A stretch of 64,000 nt of DNA from Puffinus mauretanicus (lineage: Eukaryota; Chordata; Aves; Procellariiformes; Procellariidae). The notes below the pieces were generated by a model that was not told where the DNA came from, searched no databases, and saw only the letters and a program-made list of their open reading frames with translations. Made by a program: the position numbers and the translations under genes. The stretch spans positions 496,001 through 560,000 of the forward strand of contig JAJKFH010003229.1 in the NCBI GenBank assembly GCA_023333565.1, given 5' to 3'. Positions 62,855 through 64,000 of the stretch are shown here, piece after piece (within the stretch, counting starts at the first letter, position 1; every line of letters begins with the position of its first letter).

Positions 62855-63431
62855 TGTATTGGGTCTGGCTGAGATGGAGTTAATTTTCCCCATAGTAGTC
62901 CTTATAGTGCTGTGTTTTTTATTGGTAGCTAGAAAGATGTTGATAACACACCAGTGTTTTGGCTACTGCTGAGTAGTGCTTGCACAGCATGAAGGCTGTT
63001 TCTCCAACATTCCCCCCCTCATCCAGTAGACTGGGGATGGGCAAGATCTTGGGAGGGGACATAGCCAGGACAGCTGACCCAAACTCATCAGAGGGATATT
63101 CCATACATCTGCTTAGCAATAAAAGCTAAGAGAAAGGAGGAGGGGGCAGGGCATTCGTTATTATGACGTTTGTCTTCCAGAGCAACCGCTATGCGTACTG
63201 AAGCCCTACTTCCAAGGAAGTGTCTGGACATTGCCTGCTAATGGGAAGCAGAGAATAAGGCTTTCGTTTTCCTTTGCTTCCATGCATGGCCTTTGCTTTT
63301 GCTTTATTAAACTGTTTTTATCTTGACCCACGAGGTTTTTTCCATCTTATTTTCTCTGCCCCTGTCCTGCTGAGGAGGGGAGTGATAGAGTGGCTTGGTG
63401 GGCACCCAGCATGCAAGGTCAACCCACCACA
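62855..63431 (+). mobile_element. Solo ERV LTR, plus strand, mosaic type
   Basis: This 577-bp LTR starts TGTATTGGGTCTGGC and ends GGTCAACCCACCACA, between exact CTCTT duplications. The 5' half (GAGTTAATTTTCC, GATGTTGATAACACA, GGACAGCTGACCC, GATATTCCATAC) follows the U3 of the TGTCCTGG family. The 3' end (TTGACCCACGAGG, GAGGGGAGTGATAGAGTGG, GGTGGGCACC) follows the U5 of the LTR at 18421-19565. AATAAAAG (63118-63125) sits where the TATA box should be, and ATTAAA lies at 63306-63311. No coding region is present, so it is a solo LTR. Confidence 0.94.
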
Positions 63432-63436
63432 CTCTT

Positions 63437-64000
63437 CCTAACATCCTTCTCTTTTCCTCCTTTATCTCTCTTCCTTTTTCTCACTACCTGGGCTTGATTA
63501 AAAAGACAGAGTTGGAAAGAACTATTTTGTCAGAGGAGAACTAGTTCATTAACTTGGGGATTACATTTTGAATGGAAGATCAAGTGGATTAGTGAACATT
63601 TGAATACATAGTTCAATATAGAGAACAAAACAAAGTATACACAAATAATCGATACTTTAGCATATCTATACTAAGACGTGACTGATATAGGTAAAAATAT
63701 AGACTAAAGTCCAACACTCACTACTTGTTGATCACCATGACATAATTCAAAGTTCATCTGTAAGAAATACTGAGTCAGACAATGAGAAATTTGCTTAAGG
63801 CAGAGTAGAAGTATCTCAGTACAACTCTATTGATATACACAGCCCAAATAAAAAGCTAGCAAACCCACAAAACCCCAAGCCCCAAAGTCACACAAATCAA
63901 ACCACTACAAAAATCTCGAATTCTCCCCTCACCCTGCTCTCCCCTCATCCCCACTCACCAAATTCCCAAACCCTTAAAACAACCACCGGACATGAACATA
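63437..64000. other. Unannotated end of window
   Basis: AT-rich, turning CA/CCC-rich after 63850. No gene or repeat is supported. Confidence 0.55.

Noticed and set aside
1..64000. CRISPR arrays, operons, tRNA or rRNA genes
   Set aside because: No array of direct repeats with unique spacers, no bacterial gene layout, and no cloverleaf or rRNA sequence. The DNA is clearly from a bird nucleus.

Overview
This window is non-coding nuclear DNA of a bird. The evidence is a CR1 (chicken repeat 1) LINE with its endonuclease and reverse-transcriptase regions, a second antisense CR1 3' end, and ten avian endogenous-retrovirus LTRs. The LTR types and two young copies suggest Neoaves rather than chicken, but I cannot name a species. 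Base composition is AT-rich with long T/A tracts. I found no convincing protein-coding exon, tRNA or rRNA. Most short open frames are chance frames, or frames inside repeats. The window is probably a gene desert or the inside of a very long intron.

Layout: 1-11,540 holds only simple A-rich tracts. 11,541-14,287 holds a TCTAT microsatellite, a long minus-strand LTR and a young plus-strand solo LTR with a CAAGA target duplication. 18,416-19,570 is a complete 1,145-bp solo LTR (duplication GTTGT). 20,754-21,349 is a minus-strand solo LTR. 21.4-28.5 kb is quiet, with a 16-G run, a four-tract G-quadruplex motif and a possible ancient repeat. 28,530-30,560 is a CR1 with a large internal deletion. 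30.6-37.9 kb is quiet apart from a perfect 14-bp-arm hairpin at 34,580. 37,953-39,032 is an LTR inserted in the opposite orientation inside an older LTR. 43.4 kb holds a MIR-like CORE-SINE and 45.7-46.4 kb an antisense CR1 3' end. 50.6-51.1 kb may be an unrecognised LTR. 54.24-55.4 kb is an unusual degenerate tandem array rich in CCAAT and CCATTTT motifs. 58.26-63.44 kb packs four LTRs into about 5 kb.

No genes act together here. The biology is retroelement history. Every LTR whose two ends are visible is solo, with no gag, pol or env between paired LTRs, and so is best explained by LTR-LTR recombination after insertion. Five exact 5-bp target duplications, plus two with one mismatch, fix most LTR boundaries to the base and fit an ERVL-like class. 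The points most worth checking are the nested insertion, a mosaic LTR at 62,855-63,431 that joins the 5' half of one family to the 3' end of another, the CpG decay of a CRE-like site across six related LTRs, and the CCAAT/CCATTTT array. I did not find evidence of a new protein-based system.
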